A stretch of DNA of 64,000 bases from Progne subis subis (lineage: Eukaryota > Chordata > Aves > Passeriformes > Hirundinidae). Location of the stretch: contig JAKJHU010001549.1 in NCBI GenBank assembly GCA_022316685.1, positions 62,001 through 126,000 on the forward strand. The letters run 5' to 3'. The position numbers and the translations under genes were made by a program. The notes below the pieces were generated by a model that worked only from the letters and a program-made list of their open reading frames with translations, searched no databases and was not told the DNA's origin. This document shows, in pieces, positions 1-11,640 of the stretch (its first letter is position 1; each line of letters opens with the position of its first letter).

Positions 1-3000
1 TGCTGTGCAGTTTTTAAGACAGAGACAATCCAAACAGCAATGAAGGTCTGTGACCCCTGCCAGCAGGCAGGTCTTGAATGTACAGGTCTGTTATGCATAA
101 AACTCCTTCAGAGTCTCATGATCACCCCAAGCCCAGGTTCTCCCAGAGCCCAGCACCATGGCACCTGAAAGCCAGGCTGCTCTACCAGGAGTTCATCACC
201 CTGCAGCAGGTTCTGGCTTCAAGTCCTTCTCAATCCAAAGGCTCCCACAAGTCAGGCAGCAAGCACAGCCAGCCCAGCTCACTCTCTAGCACTGGGGTGA
301 GCACCACAGTCTGACAATAATTACAAACACTGGGCAAATATTTATGCTTTTCACAAACACAATCAGCCAGCTCCCTCACACTAACCCATCACGACGCCAC
401 AGCATAGACCAGCAGCCTGCTTTGCTCAGTGCTGCTTTCAGAGCTCACAGAGTACAGCGCCAACTTGCCTGAGACCCCAGAATCTGAAAGCCTAATATAC
501 CTGAAAACAGACTGCACCAGGATTTGAACTGCCTGGATGATGGCTGACTTGACTGGTTTCACAACAGCAGCTGTGGAAAGCTGTGTGGGAAATATTTCTG
601 TTGAAATATATTCAAAGTGCAGTTTCACAGACATTTCTTCTGGTAAGCCAGGCTGGCTTAAATACCCCAGGCTCGACTCAGCCTGTCTCCCAATGACACC
701 AGAGTTGTGGGTGTGATCCCCATATACGCCATTCACACAAGAGGTGGACTCAATGATCCTTCCAACTGAGACTAGTTTGTGGCTCCTCTGGCAGCCACTC
801 ACTCAATCCTACCCCTGCTCCAGTGCCTTACGAGCCCTGACAGTTCTGGGGATGACCAAATAAAGCAACCTAGTGAAAATTACGTATCAACCCTTCTCAG
901 CTGCTGACTTATTATGCAACAGCAGCAGTGGTTCTACCACTTCATGTGAGGGCACAGTTCATGGGCAGGAGGGAAAAGCAGAGGTGAACATTTTGCAGCT
1001 GTCCTACACGCCTTCTCCCTTCTCTGCACAGATGTTTCCAGTGGCGTTTTCCTACCACCGCATTTAATTTGAGTGCTGTAGGTGCCTGCCACCCAAGGAA
1101 CAGTAATTTTGACATTCACCCAGTAAAGAGCGGCAGTAAGCAGACATGTAACAGTCCTCGTTTGTGCAAACCACATTTCCAAGTACAGCCAGGCCCGGAC
1201 GTATTGAACAGCTCCATCTTACAACAGCCTGGGGAGCACCTACGGCTAACAAGAGTCAAACAGGTCAACAAAACACAGTAAGAGCAAGCTTACCAACCTG
1301 CGTGCAAACTATCAGTTCCCTACAATAAATACTCCACCAACACACACTTAACATCTGCCACACAGGCAAGTCTTGATTTTCGTAAGCTGTGATGCAATCT
1401 GATAAATCACTGGAATGGGGTATGACAGTAATGTTAATCACATGTAACTGTTTACATACAAGACTGAGAAGTAAGAGAACCCATCTTGCCTGCTGCTTTT
1501 ATAGAGACAGTGAGATTTTAAGAACATATTTTCCACGTATGTTTCCAAAAAGATCTCGAAGGCATTAGAAAATACTTTGTGTAGTCATTAAAGTGAGGAG
1601 TTTCAGGATCACTGCCCAAAATAGCCTATGGTACTTTTAAATTATACAAACCATAGACAAGTATCAAGCTTATCACAACAAAGTATTTCCTTTTGGGAGA
1701 CTTCAGCAGAAATGGTAAAAATCAAAGGGGATAAGAGCACAATGGGGAAAAAACCCTGCATTCTTTAATGAAATTAAGACTTATCAGCTTTTCATTTCTT
1801 CCTTCCTGACTGACAGCCTGGTGAGAGCGTCGGGGGAGAACACGTGCCTTCCAGCCTGTCCACTGAGCTCAGGAATGTGCCTTGCTGAAGCTTCTTTTCA
1901 TAGGGGCCTAGAGCAGCTTAGTTTTTCATGCACTGCTTGATTACTTGACTACCAGCATTATCTGGGCCATAAGATTTGCAGATAATGCAGTCACTGAGCT
2001 GTTAACAGCAGCTCTATCAAAAAACATCCAAACATCTACTCTCACAGCTACAGGCAGCATCCAGGCAGGCTGGACAGGCAAAGCACAAAAAGATCCTGAA
2101 GCAGCTACACACCTGCCCTTGCTTGGACTTCTGCCTTCAGGAAAGAAGCAAATATTTTGTTAGTGCACTCGTTCATGAAAACAAGAGATGTCTGATGCCG
2201 GGTGTCCTAAGCATTAGGAGCTGGTCTTAGACTATTATTGAAAACCCACTGCTGTTATGCACATGCATCTTCCAAAAAGCTTCTTCAGTGGATCACATGA
2301 TTATACAGCTGTTTGTCCCTGTGAAGTAACTAAACTCACCAAAAAGGAGGCTTTATTTTGTCCTCTGTCTGACTTAACTGGCTTTCCACTGCTTGTCATT
2401 TAATATTCAGACTCACCATGGGACTTAAGCCAAGAGGCTTTGTGAACCAACATACCAATTAATCAACTGATGACCTATTTTGAGGAGCACATCTCACACT
2501 GCAAACTGCGCAAAATTCAAACAGACTTCAGAGAAAAGTCACGCCAGCCCAGATGCTGCCTGAGTCAGGCTTTCTGGTGAGGGCTTCCTACCCTCAGCCA
2601 CCATGAGCACCAAGCAGCTCGAAACCTAGGCAAGAAAGCTACCCTGAGAGTTGGACCGTGGGTGAGCCACTGCCAGGCACTGGCAGAGCTGAAGTTAAGG
2701 TGGACTGAGAGTGATCAGCTTCTGTCTCTCTGCACAAACGTAACCAGGTGGTGACTCAGCTCAGCATGAGAAAATAACACCACTGCAAAATGTCTACATT
2801 CAAGTCTGCTCAACTGCTCTTCTCCGGGTGATTTTGGAAAAATACAGTCAATTGTTTAGTCTGACCTGAGCCTTACAGTGTATCATATCACCCATCTCCT
2901 CTACTGAGCTATTTTCCATTAGCATAGACCATCTGAATTTGACAGCAGTACGAGGAAGACTGTCCACCCCAGTGGTTACTTAAATCTGACACTGAAAAGA

Positions 3001-5704
3001 GAAAAAAAAAATCCCCACCTTCTAATTTGTCTGCTGCAGTTCCCCAGTCACTGGGTCCTGGTGAGACTTTCTTCACTAGCTTAGACAGCCTTTTAATTTC
3101 CTGGTTTTTTTCTCCCTGCTCACCAAAGAAGGAAACCAAAACATTTATCCTCAGTCACATCTGAAGGTTTTAAGACTTCTCCACCAAGCACTTAAGTTGT
3201 TCAGGGTCTTTTTTTTCTGAAAAAAAAATTCAAATTTTCCCAGTCTCTCCTATAAAATCATGGTAGTCCAACTGCAAACAGTCCAGCACTCAGTCACAAA
3301 GGGGGTGGGACTCAGCCTTGCAGCACTCCACACACAAGGTGGGCAACCAGCTACATGGCTGTACGTAAAAAGTTGTATTTTATTTACAGTGGTGTCATGC
3401 CATCTGGGTTACACCTGATCCATTAGTCTCCATTTCACCAGTCCTTTCATCTGCCTGTGTGCTTCTGGGAGCAATTCTAAAGATCCTCTCAAGTCACTGA
3501 TCCTGAAGCCTCTTTGCACTGATCCCTTAACATTCTTTACTGACAGCAACCTCTGCTGGGTGACAGGTTCAGCTGTCCTTTCCTACAATTTCGTATTTCA
3601 CAGTTTTCTCATCTGCAGGTAGTTTAAGCTCATGCTGCAGCCAATTGTGAAACTTTCACAGCAGAGGAGATAATAACCGAGCAACTGAAAGATGAAAGAG
3701 AAGTCAGCACTGGCAAAGTCTCACAACTGAGGCCATCACTTCAGAGATTCAAATATCACTTCATACAGATTTTCTCCAAGTTAGCTCTGATGGTTGAGAC
3801 CAGGACTCTAGAGGTAATTTGGCACATGGCATAATGTGGTGTATCACCAGGTACAGAGAACAAAATACAGGGCAGTAACTGCCTAAGTCCATGTACCACT
3901 GGAGTGAAGAAGAAGTTAAAATGAAATTTTTATTTGCATTGACTTAAAAGCACTTAACTGGAACAGCTGCTTTGCTTTTGAATGAGCAGACAGCTTTGAG
4001 TTGTTCCACAAACATGCTGTGTCTTTAAAAGATGGTTTCAGTACTGAGTACAAGAGGACTTTAGGGTGTGGAGTTTAAAAAAGAAAAAAAAAAAAAAAAG
4101 GCATTAACACTTTGTACAAAGTGACAAAAGCCAATAAACAGGTACAAAGCCTTAACTCTTTCTCATCCCTTCCTATTAAAAAAAATACCCTATTTGTTCG
4201 AAGCATTGCTAAAGATGATTCAGTTTACATCCATGTCCCAACATTCACACTTTTCCAGACCAGCAGATTCAAAGTGGAGTCTGCTCACATCCTGACATTG
4301 CTTCTTGATGAGCATTTTTAAATATAATGCCTGTATCTTCCTGATGTAGGAAGTATTCCTGAACCACTGTTTTGCCAGTGACTGTAATAAGCCAAGAGAA
4401 AAACCCATGAGACAGGTCTTTTTAAAAAACACGAAGAACAGTTCCTGTTAAAACTCAGTACCAGAGATTACAGGATGACATATATTTTGGATCAGTGCTA
4501 CTGGCCTGGAAGAAGGAAGAGCAAAATTTTTACGTTCTCAGACTGTTAGCATTTTATATGTTTAAATACTTGAGCTCACACCATCTTTAACTGCTGGAAG
4601 ATTCAATTACTAATAATTCCTGCACAGCTACCACTAATTACAAAGATGATGAGATGGCTGGTGTGTAGGTGTCCCTTCAAAACAGGCCCAGAGCCACCTC
4701 TCCCCATGTGCCATCACCCTGCAGTCCCCCCACAGCTCTGGCTGGCGCAGTCCTTGGCTCAGTGCCTCATGCTGGAAAATGCTGATGCTGAACCTTATCT
4801 CCTGGGTGACCTGAACAAGGCAGCAGGTCAAACCTCATCGACAGAACAGTCAGTTGCAGCCTAAATGTCTTACAGGCCAGGCATTGAAAATGCCAAGACC
4901 TCTTAGGGCCTGCACAGTTGAGAAAGAAATGGAAGCACCACTGACTGGGATTCTTGAGTAGGACACAGGAAGCAACCTAAGGTCCAAGCATCTTCACATG
5001 GCTAACTTGAGAACACGATGCGACCTCAGTACATGTTTGGGATGAGAGGGGTCACTAGCTCCAACCAGCTCCCGCCGTAGTCACAGCTCAGGCTTTCATT
5101 CCTGAATTAAATATATCTTGTACCCACAACTGCGAGCGTTTCCATTGCAATCAAAGTCCCAGTAACGGGAAAAACATATCCTGGAACAACCACACTTGCA
5201 AAAACTAAAATAAAACCAGCAGTAGTATTTAGATCCTTTGGCAGAAAAATACTCCCCTGTCCTTAAAAGTGAAGGCCCTGCTCTTATACTGCCTTCACTC
5301 CACAGCGCTGGAGCTATGAGTTTTCAAAGCATTTCCTTAAATCCGTAATACAACCAACTCATGGGTTGCAAGAGAAAAAGTCTAAAAAAATAGGAAACAA
5401 CTGGAAATCAGGCAGGAATGAGAAAGACTGTCTTCTCCCTCTTATGCAAAGACAGGGAAAGGATTACAACCTAGAAATGCAATGTCAAATGATACAACAC
5501 CCTCAGGATCTACCCATCTTTTGGTCACTTTTCCTTCCCTTTCTGGTTGCTTTTGAATCCAGCAGTAAATTTTATCCTGCTATGGCAGGCAGATGGAACT
5601 TCAACGATAAGTTTTTAACGTTTCCTTGAAAACAGGCAAAAGTTTTAGTGGAGAAAAGATGGTGTATCAATGCTAAGCAAGGAAAAGGTTGCAACGCAAC
5701 TTCA

Positions 5705-5800
5705 TATTTATTAGAAAGGGAATCAGCATGAGATGCCAACCTCAATGGACAAAGCTGCAGGAAGTCAGGCTTTCCTAATTCAATTATTCAGGAAATTGTT
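5705..5800 (+). repeat. Interspersed repeat shared with 39.71-39.80 kb
   Basis: Starting at ATTTATTAGAAAGGGAATCA, about 90 bases here match 39711-39800 with roughly 85% identity by eye, in the same orientation. The family is not recognised. The second copy sits inside a CR1-rich block, so this may be an uncommon CR1 internal piece or another small repeat. Confidence 0.7.
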
Positions 5801-6391
5801 TATTTAAAGTAAAAACTTCATGTTTCTGCAAACGGGAAAAACAGTCCTTCACCAGGTTTTCCTTCTTAACATATTGGAGTATGCTACAATATTCTACATC
5901 TGACCTCAGACAGCTAGTTTCACCTTCTATCACAACTAATAATAGCAGTGGCAGAGAAATATCTACAGCTAAATGTTCAGGTCAAACACACTAAACAAAC
6001 GCCTCTCACCCAGGAATACCATTTGCAGAACAAGAAATGGTATTTTTGTGAGCACCGTGTGGTGTGAAGCCAGGAACACCACCAGCACCACCCCACAGCA
6101 CTGCGGTACATCACCCTACACCTATGTCCTGCTATGCTCCTGCGACCCTAAGAGGACACAAATCTGGATGAAGGTGACAGAACCACGCTTTTCACCATGC
6201 AATGAAAAGAGGAGACCATGGGACAGGACAGCAAGCTCCTGTCTCAACCTGCAGGTGCAAACAGGCAGCACCAGAGAGGTAGGCAGTCCCGGTGTGCACA
6301 GGGATCTCCCTCCTTTCCCCAAAAGCTATGAGTCACAAAAGTCATAAGATGAGCCAAGGTCAGCCTTAAAAATATAGAAGCACTGTTTTTA

Positions 6392-6424
<33 letters not shown>

Positions 6425-9400
6425 CCCTTTAAAAAACCCCATCAGAATTAGAATTCTGGGTAGAAAATAAAAACCTGACACTCAAACTTGTGGCACATCT
6501 TTTATTTACTACATGATATGATTTCTAAGGGCAGAACACCATTAAGGACATCTCTCAAGATTTAATAAACCTGCAAAAAGAGCTTTGCAAGCTTTAATAG
6601 CTGCTAGTTCTGACTGAAAAATTAAACTTCTTGAACAACCCAGCTACACCATACTGTCCACCCCAAATGAACGTTAACGATCTAAATTACATTTAACTCT
6701 GGAAAAAACCATATTCATTGTAATAAAGATTTTCTGCAGCAGCTGCTTTCTTTAACCATGATCTCAACTTTATTCTCTTGAGAATTACTACTGAAGAAAA
6801 GCCAAATATAAAATCCTGTTTCCTGTCAATTTAAGCAGAGTTTTTATGTAATCAAAAGCATTGTGGAGGCCCAAGCCAAACTGTATTCTCACTGCATTCT
6901 TAAAATAGGTCTACCAACAAGACACGAGCAAAACAAGAAATATTTAGCAAGCTTATTACAGCTCAGAAACATAAATATCACAATTGTCTTCAAAGCAAGG
7001 TTGTACTTTACCCAATAAAAACAACTACAGAAATTAAAGTTCATAAACAGCCAAGTTTCTTCAAATAAAGTTTCCAGGATGTATTTGGCAAGGATGCAAG
7101 TCGCACAGTAATGTCCATTAAGATAATTTTAAATTATTTTGCAAATGCAAAATCAGCATAACTGAAGTACTCTGAAGTCTGGCAGCTTGCTGCTATACCC
7201 TGTAGCAACAGGAATCTGTGCTGCAAAATCTGAATGCATTCATTCTGACAGACACCATCAACTAGACATTTAGCATGGTTTGACTCAAAAAAAGTACCAA
7301 TCACTCATCATCTACTTCACACCAGGAAAATTTTTTTGAGTGAAAATTAATTGTCATGTTACCTCACAGCTACAGACAAATGGCAATTACACACAAACAA
7401 CAATTGCACTTAAATAGCTCAGAGAGACAATAACAAAGTTCTCAGTTGGCTCTAGAAAAGAAGATAAACAGACAGAGGCATGCATAAGTTATAAACAAGG
7501 CAAAAATACTTGCCACAACAAATCCTCACACTACAAGACATAAAGCACATTAAACTACTATCTTTTAGGAAAAAATCAGGGACCTAACTTGAGAGTTGTT
7601 TTGTATAACTCTTATTAAAAAGTTTCATCTTTCCTCAAGCACTTAATCTCTCATTCTGGGCATAGGGTTAACTTTATCTTCATGGAAACACTGAAGGAGA
7701 GGCCAAATTCCTTCTTGATTTTCCTGCTTGATTAACAGTACCCACAAAAATGCCTGAGGAAACTTGGATGAGAGATAATTAAGACCTTCTATCCTTTTTG
7801 TTTTTCTCGTGTATTAGTCATGTTACACAAACATGTCCTCATCAACGTTGGAATAAATCAAGTAAAAAAGGCAAAGACCATTTTTCATTTTAAAAATGTG
7901 ACACTGCATACTACTGAAACATGGTTTATGCTATTATCTTAGCCTATAGAAAGGCTATCCACACTATGTTTGCTGATGTAACTCAAGCAATATGTCATAT
8001 TTAGCACAGGTAAGTCTTACATCAAAAGTAATGCTTGAGCCAGCAGAATAAATCTCCTCAGGGATTTTCTGGCACTATGACTACATCCACCTTAGGACTC
8101 TTGTTTCATCTTCAACAACACTAAGGAGTTCAGTTTATTTACAGACTCCAAGTGACACATCAGGGTCAATGAAACACGTTACTATCAGGGAATACTACAA
8201 CGGGTAGGGACAGAGGCTTAAAGAATGTCTCCAAGAAAGGCTGGTCACGCTAAAGCCATGCCATTCACCACCAAGCATCACAACAGTTTCATACTCTTGG
8301 TGATTTAAGTTACTTCTCCAGAAGCTACACCAAAAAAAAGAAAGCACAATGAAAATGCAAAAAGCCACTGTAGTAACAGCACCTACTAACTGCACTTTGT
8401 TGAGCTGCTCCCCAACTTGTTTCACACACTGCCAAAATGGTTATGAAGCAGCAGTCAGGGAGATCCCTGCATTAAGGACAATATTAGCAAATGTGGTTAC
8501 TGCTGTCCTCCAGGTCCACAGGACTGTGTGGAGAGGCCCAGGGCAGCTCCCAGAGGGCAAGCAAGTGAATGCACGCTCAGTAATCCCCCTGTCCCACTGA
8601 AGATTGAAAGAACCACAGACAAAAGACCAAATCTAGCCCAGGATTTCAAACTATAGGACAGACTAAGATTTTTCCCAGGAGGTTCACACAAGAGCAAGAG
8701 AATAATCAGATTCTAAGGGTGGGCAGAGTGAACAAAGGAAAAGAAGTATCAATAGAATTGGGACCATAAGGTGTTTAAATATGTAAAACAACAGGAATAA
8801 GCTCGCTGGCAAGTCTGTTGCAGATGGCAGTAGTAATGCGCTTCTACTGCAGAAACAAAGATTTGTGGAAATTAACCACAAAATAAAGTGCCTGGAGAAG
8901 ATGTGTAACATCAAACCAGAGAAACAACTACTAGGAACAGGAGACCCTCCCTTCAGTGCAACCAAGGAGGAGATCTGGAAAGGGCGCACTGCTGCCTATC
9001 TCCTCCAAGTTATGATCCTTCATCTATGGGATTGATTTAAATAGGAAAACAGGTGCACCACGGTAAGATGAGGAGTACTGAACCCCCACCCCATGGATAC
9101 TGAGCAATGTTGGTCCAGCACCGCCCTCCATCACCTCACTTGCTCTCATCTCTCACTTCCTCTGCCAGCACCTGAGTATGCCGAAACCTTCCACAAGCCG
9201 AACTTAAAGGAGTTTGTGAAAGGGTCTGAGGACTGACAGGCAGCCGGTGGCTACGAGATTACTTAAGACCATTCCAATCCTTATATCATGCCGTCTCATC
9301 TCCCCACCACCCGCAGCCAGTGGCTACTACCCAACTGCCTCGCGTAGCTGCAAAGGATCTGTTGCCCCTTCGGGAACTGCTCCTTGCCGTGCAGGGCTTT

Positions 9401-9740
9401 GGGAAGGCCTCCTTCCATATCGGCACCTCCACCCGCACGCCGCTGCCCTGCTGCGGGCGCCGGTGACAGGAGCAGCTCCCGCCCGTCCACCCGCACCTCG
9501 GGAGACAGCCTGCCTCCAGCCTCCCTCCCGGAGGGGAATCCACCGAGGGAACCGGCAGAAGCACCACCCTGGGCACTGAGAGCATGGAGCCTGCTTTTCC
9601 TCTGCCGCGCCGACGGCCCGGGGAGCCCGGCCCGGAGCGCGCCGAGCCGGGGCCGCGGGGCAGCGCAGGGACGGCGCGACCGCCCCTGCCCACGCCGGCC
9701 CCCGCTCCCAGGGAGAGCGCCCACCGCCGCGGCCCCGCCC

Positions 9741-9835
9741 GGGACCTCGCTCCCCGCCCGGGACCTCGCTCCCCGCCCGGGACCTCGCTCCCCACCCGGG
9801 ACCTCGCTCCCCGCCCGGGACCTCGCTCCCCGCGC
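9741..9835. repeat. GC-rich minisatellite, 19-bp unit, five copies
   Basis: Five head-to-tail copies of a 19-bp unit (GGGACCTCGCTCCCCGCCC), differing at one or two positions, lie 80 bp inside the probable SERINC5 intron 1, within its CpG island. Because 19 is not a multiple of three, translations of the array change frame with each copy, which argues against a coding role. Confidence 0.9.
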
Positions 9836-9915
9836 GGCCGCGGAGCCCCCGGCGCGCTGCCCGGGAATGTCCGCCGCACACCTGCCGCTCTCCCCGCGGC
9901 CCCGACCCTCCCTAC

Positions 9916-9942
9916 CTGGCCGGCGCAGCAGCGGGCGGACAT
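9916..9942 (-). CDS. SERINC5: SERINC5 first coding exon (partial gene; rest lies beyond the left edge)
   Basis: On the minus strand an ATG at 9942 opens nine codons, MSARCCAGQ, followed at once by a GT donor (GTAGGG) at 9915-9914. Human SERINC5 begins MSAQCCAGQ, so eight of nine residues agree and the exon ends where the next part of the protein (LACCCGSAG...) would start. SERINC5 is a multipass serine-incorporator family membrane protein of the plasma membrane, known in mammals for restricting retroviral infectivity. The exon sits inside a CpG island, as expected for a first exon. I found no second exon between 1 and 9915, so intron 1 is longer than 9.9 kb and the gene continues left of the window. 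The call rests on only nine residues plus the splice site, so it is likely but not certain. Confidence 0.72.
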
Positions 9943-10280
9943 GCTGGCGAAGCGGGGCGGCGCGACTCCCCGGCGGCTCCGCTCATGCAGGAGCGCGGCG
10001 CTGGGATCTCCCGGGATGGGCAGGGCTGGGACGCCCTGGGATGGGCAGGGCAGAGCGGGGCGCCGCGGGAGGAGCGGCACCGCCTCTGCCCGGCTGCCAG
10101 CCCGGCCCGGCCCCGCCGCCCGGCTTCCGCTGTCGTCAGCCGCTGTGAGCTTCGGTGCCTCGCTCCCCGAGTCGGGTGGAGCGGCGGCGGCTGCGACGCG
10201 GAGGGTGGATCCGAGCGGGGCCATCCTCGGCGGGCTGTCCTCCTCGCAAGGACGCTGCTGAGATCGCTTGCCTGCTAGTG

Positions 10281-10869
10281 TACTCACTCACCTGTTTTTG
10301 AGTAGCTGGAATCTAATAAATTCAGTGAATAGGGCATTTTAATACGTAGATGCGGGCATCAAATCGAAGTTTAACGCTGTAGCGCACCAACCCCGGTGCA
10401 GACTGCTTTGCCGCATCGCACGGCCGGCACACAGGCGCGTTCCTGCCTGGAAAAGCCGTGTCTGTTCCACGGACAGCTGTAAGCTGTGTTTTCCCAACAG
10501 GAGCCGAGAGCTTTCCTCGGTGTTTCCAAAACACATTCTCCAGCCGCGGTCGCTAAGAACCATGCGCAGCCAAGGGTTTCTCGGCTTCCCGTGTGACGGC
10601 AGGAACTTTCAAAGCCAAATTCAGATATGACAGGCGTCAACATATCAGGTGAATATGTCTTTACAAGCGCACTGCGTGAATCTGTTTCTAGATAAGGCTA
10701 GAGATTTGTAGATAAGGAAATTATGAGACAACCCATTAATTTTATAAAGCTTAACTAATGGATACAGGCTCCTGCTCAGCCAAGGTCATGCTAAACTCCT
10801 GAACTTTATGAAGAAGAACAAAGACTTAATAGCGTTACGAATATTACCTCCTATGCCCAGGGTGGCCTT
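10281..10869. other. Intergenic sequence next to the SERINC5 CpG island
   Basis: GC content falls quickly to the AT-rich background. No exon, repeat family or conserved motif is recognised here. Confidence 0.5.
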
Positions 10870-11640
10870 GAAGCTAATCTTAATGATCATTCACTGTGAA
10901 AAACGCCAAGCACTTGTTTTAAAATTTTAAAGGTTTAATAATAATAAAATGGTTATTAAAAATAGTAATAGAATTAGAGTAATAAAAATTTGGACAATTA
11001 GGATTAGGACAATGTGAGACAATAAAAACAAAGTTACAGACGTCTGGGTGCTTTTCTGGGCAAATAAGCTCCAGAAAACGACGCCCGTTAACAGAGGATT
11101 AACTCTTAAAAGCAGTTGTTGAATATTCATACATCTCATACATGGCACATAAATTCCGTTCAAACAAAGGATTCTTTCTGGTCAGTGTCACTTTCTTCCT
11201 CTTAATCCCTACAGTATCTTCAGGGCTGAGCGAGGCAGGAGAAATTGGTCTCTTCTGATAAGAGAATAATAAATCCTTTTTCTCTGAAAGATTTATGTAT
11301 TCTGTGGCTGCTATCTCTGTGAGTACCCCCTTCCTCTCGTCAAAAAAATATCCCCTCAATCCATAGTTTCTATTTTAACTACAAAAGCTATATTTTAACT
11401 ACAAAACTACATTTACCATACTATCAAAATATTAATACCGCACTACTAATAAATGCAACATAATACATGTAGTAAATATCTTGTGTAGAGTCATATAATA
11501 TGCACTTTTCACATTTATATTGTACAGGTGGGCAATGCATTAAGATGTGTGGTATGTGGATGGGGAAGTCTGCATTTTCACAGGACTCCTCTGTCTCCTT
11601 TGTGGACACTAACCTGTAGTGATGTGAATTTCCCGCAGAT
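10870..11640. mobile_element. Solo LTR-like segment of a passerine endogenous retrovirus
   Basis: The block running from the AT-rich stretch near 10.92 kb through 11.35 kb resembles, from memory, an LTR common in songbird genomes: a stretch giving AAAACGACGCCCGTTAACAG, then the TTCATACATCTCATACATGG region, then AGGGCTGAGCGAGGCAGGAG and an AATAAATCCTTTTTCTCTG segment. It encodes no viral protein. Exact ends, strand and family need a repeat-library search. Confidence 0.5.

Larger units (their letters stand above)
1..9915 (-). other. SERINC5: Probable SERINC5 intron 1
   Basis: AT-rich sequence with no open reading frame that resembles a known protein on either strand. It holds a short poly-A (4082-4099), a poly-T run (about 6399-6424), and a segment at 5705-5800 that recurs at 39.71-39.80 kb. 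If the SERINC5 exon call is right, this whole stretch is first-intron sequence. Otherwise it is unassigned intergenic DNA. Confidence 0.55.
9300..10280. promoter_or_regulatory. CpG island / promoter region of SERINC5
   Basis: A sharply GC-rich, CpG-dense block in otherwise AT-rich DNA. Long open frames occur here in several phases on both strands, but they are the usual by-product of high GC and none resembles a protein apart from the short SERINC5 exon. The island extends upstream of the SERINC5 ATG (towards 10.28 kb) and into the start of its intron. It could also fire a plus-strand transcript, but no plus-strand exon was recognised. Confidence 0.7.

Noticed and set aside
389..802. 137-codon open frame on the minus strand
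   Set aside because: No recognisable domain or similarity and no splice context; it lies in probable intron sequence and is most likely chance.
6399..6424. Poly-T run as the tail of a retroposed gene
   Set aside because: No reading frame or exon-like sequence adjoins it on either strand.
9286..10287. Long open frames on both strands, up to 333 codons
   Set aside because: Low-complexity Arg/Gly/Pro/Ala sequence produced by the CpG island and the 19-bp array; only the nine-codon SERINC5 start is supported.
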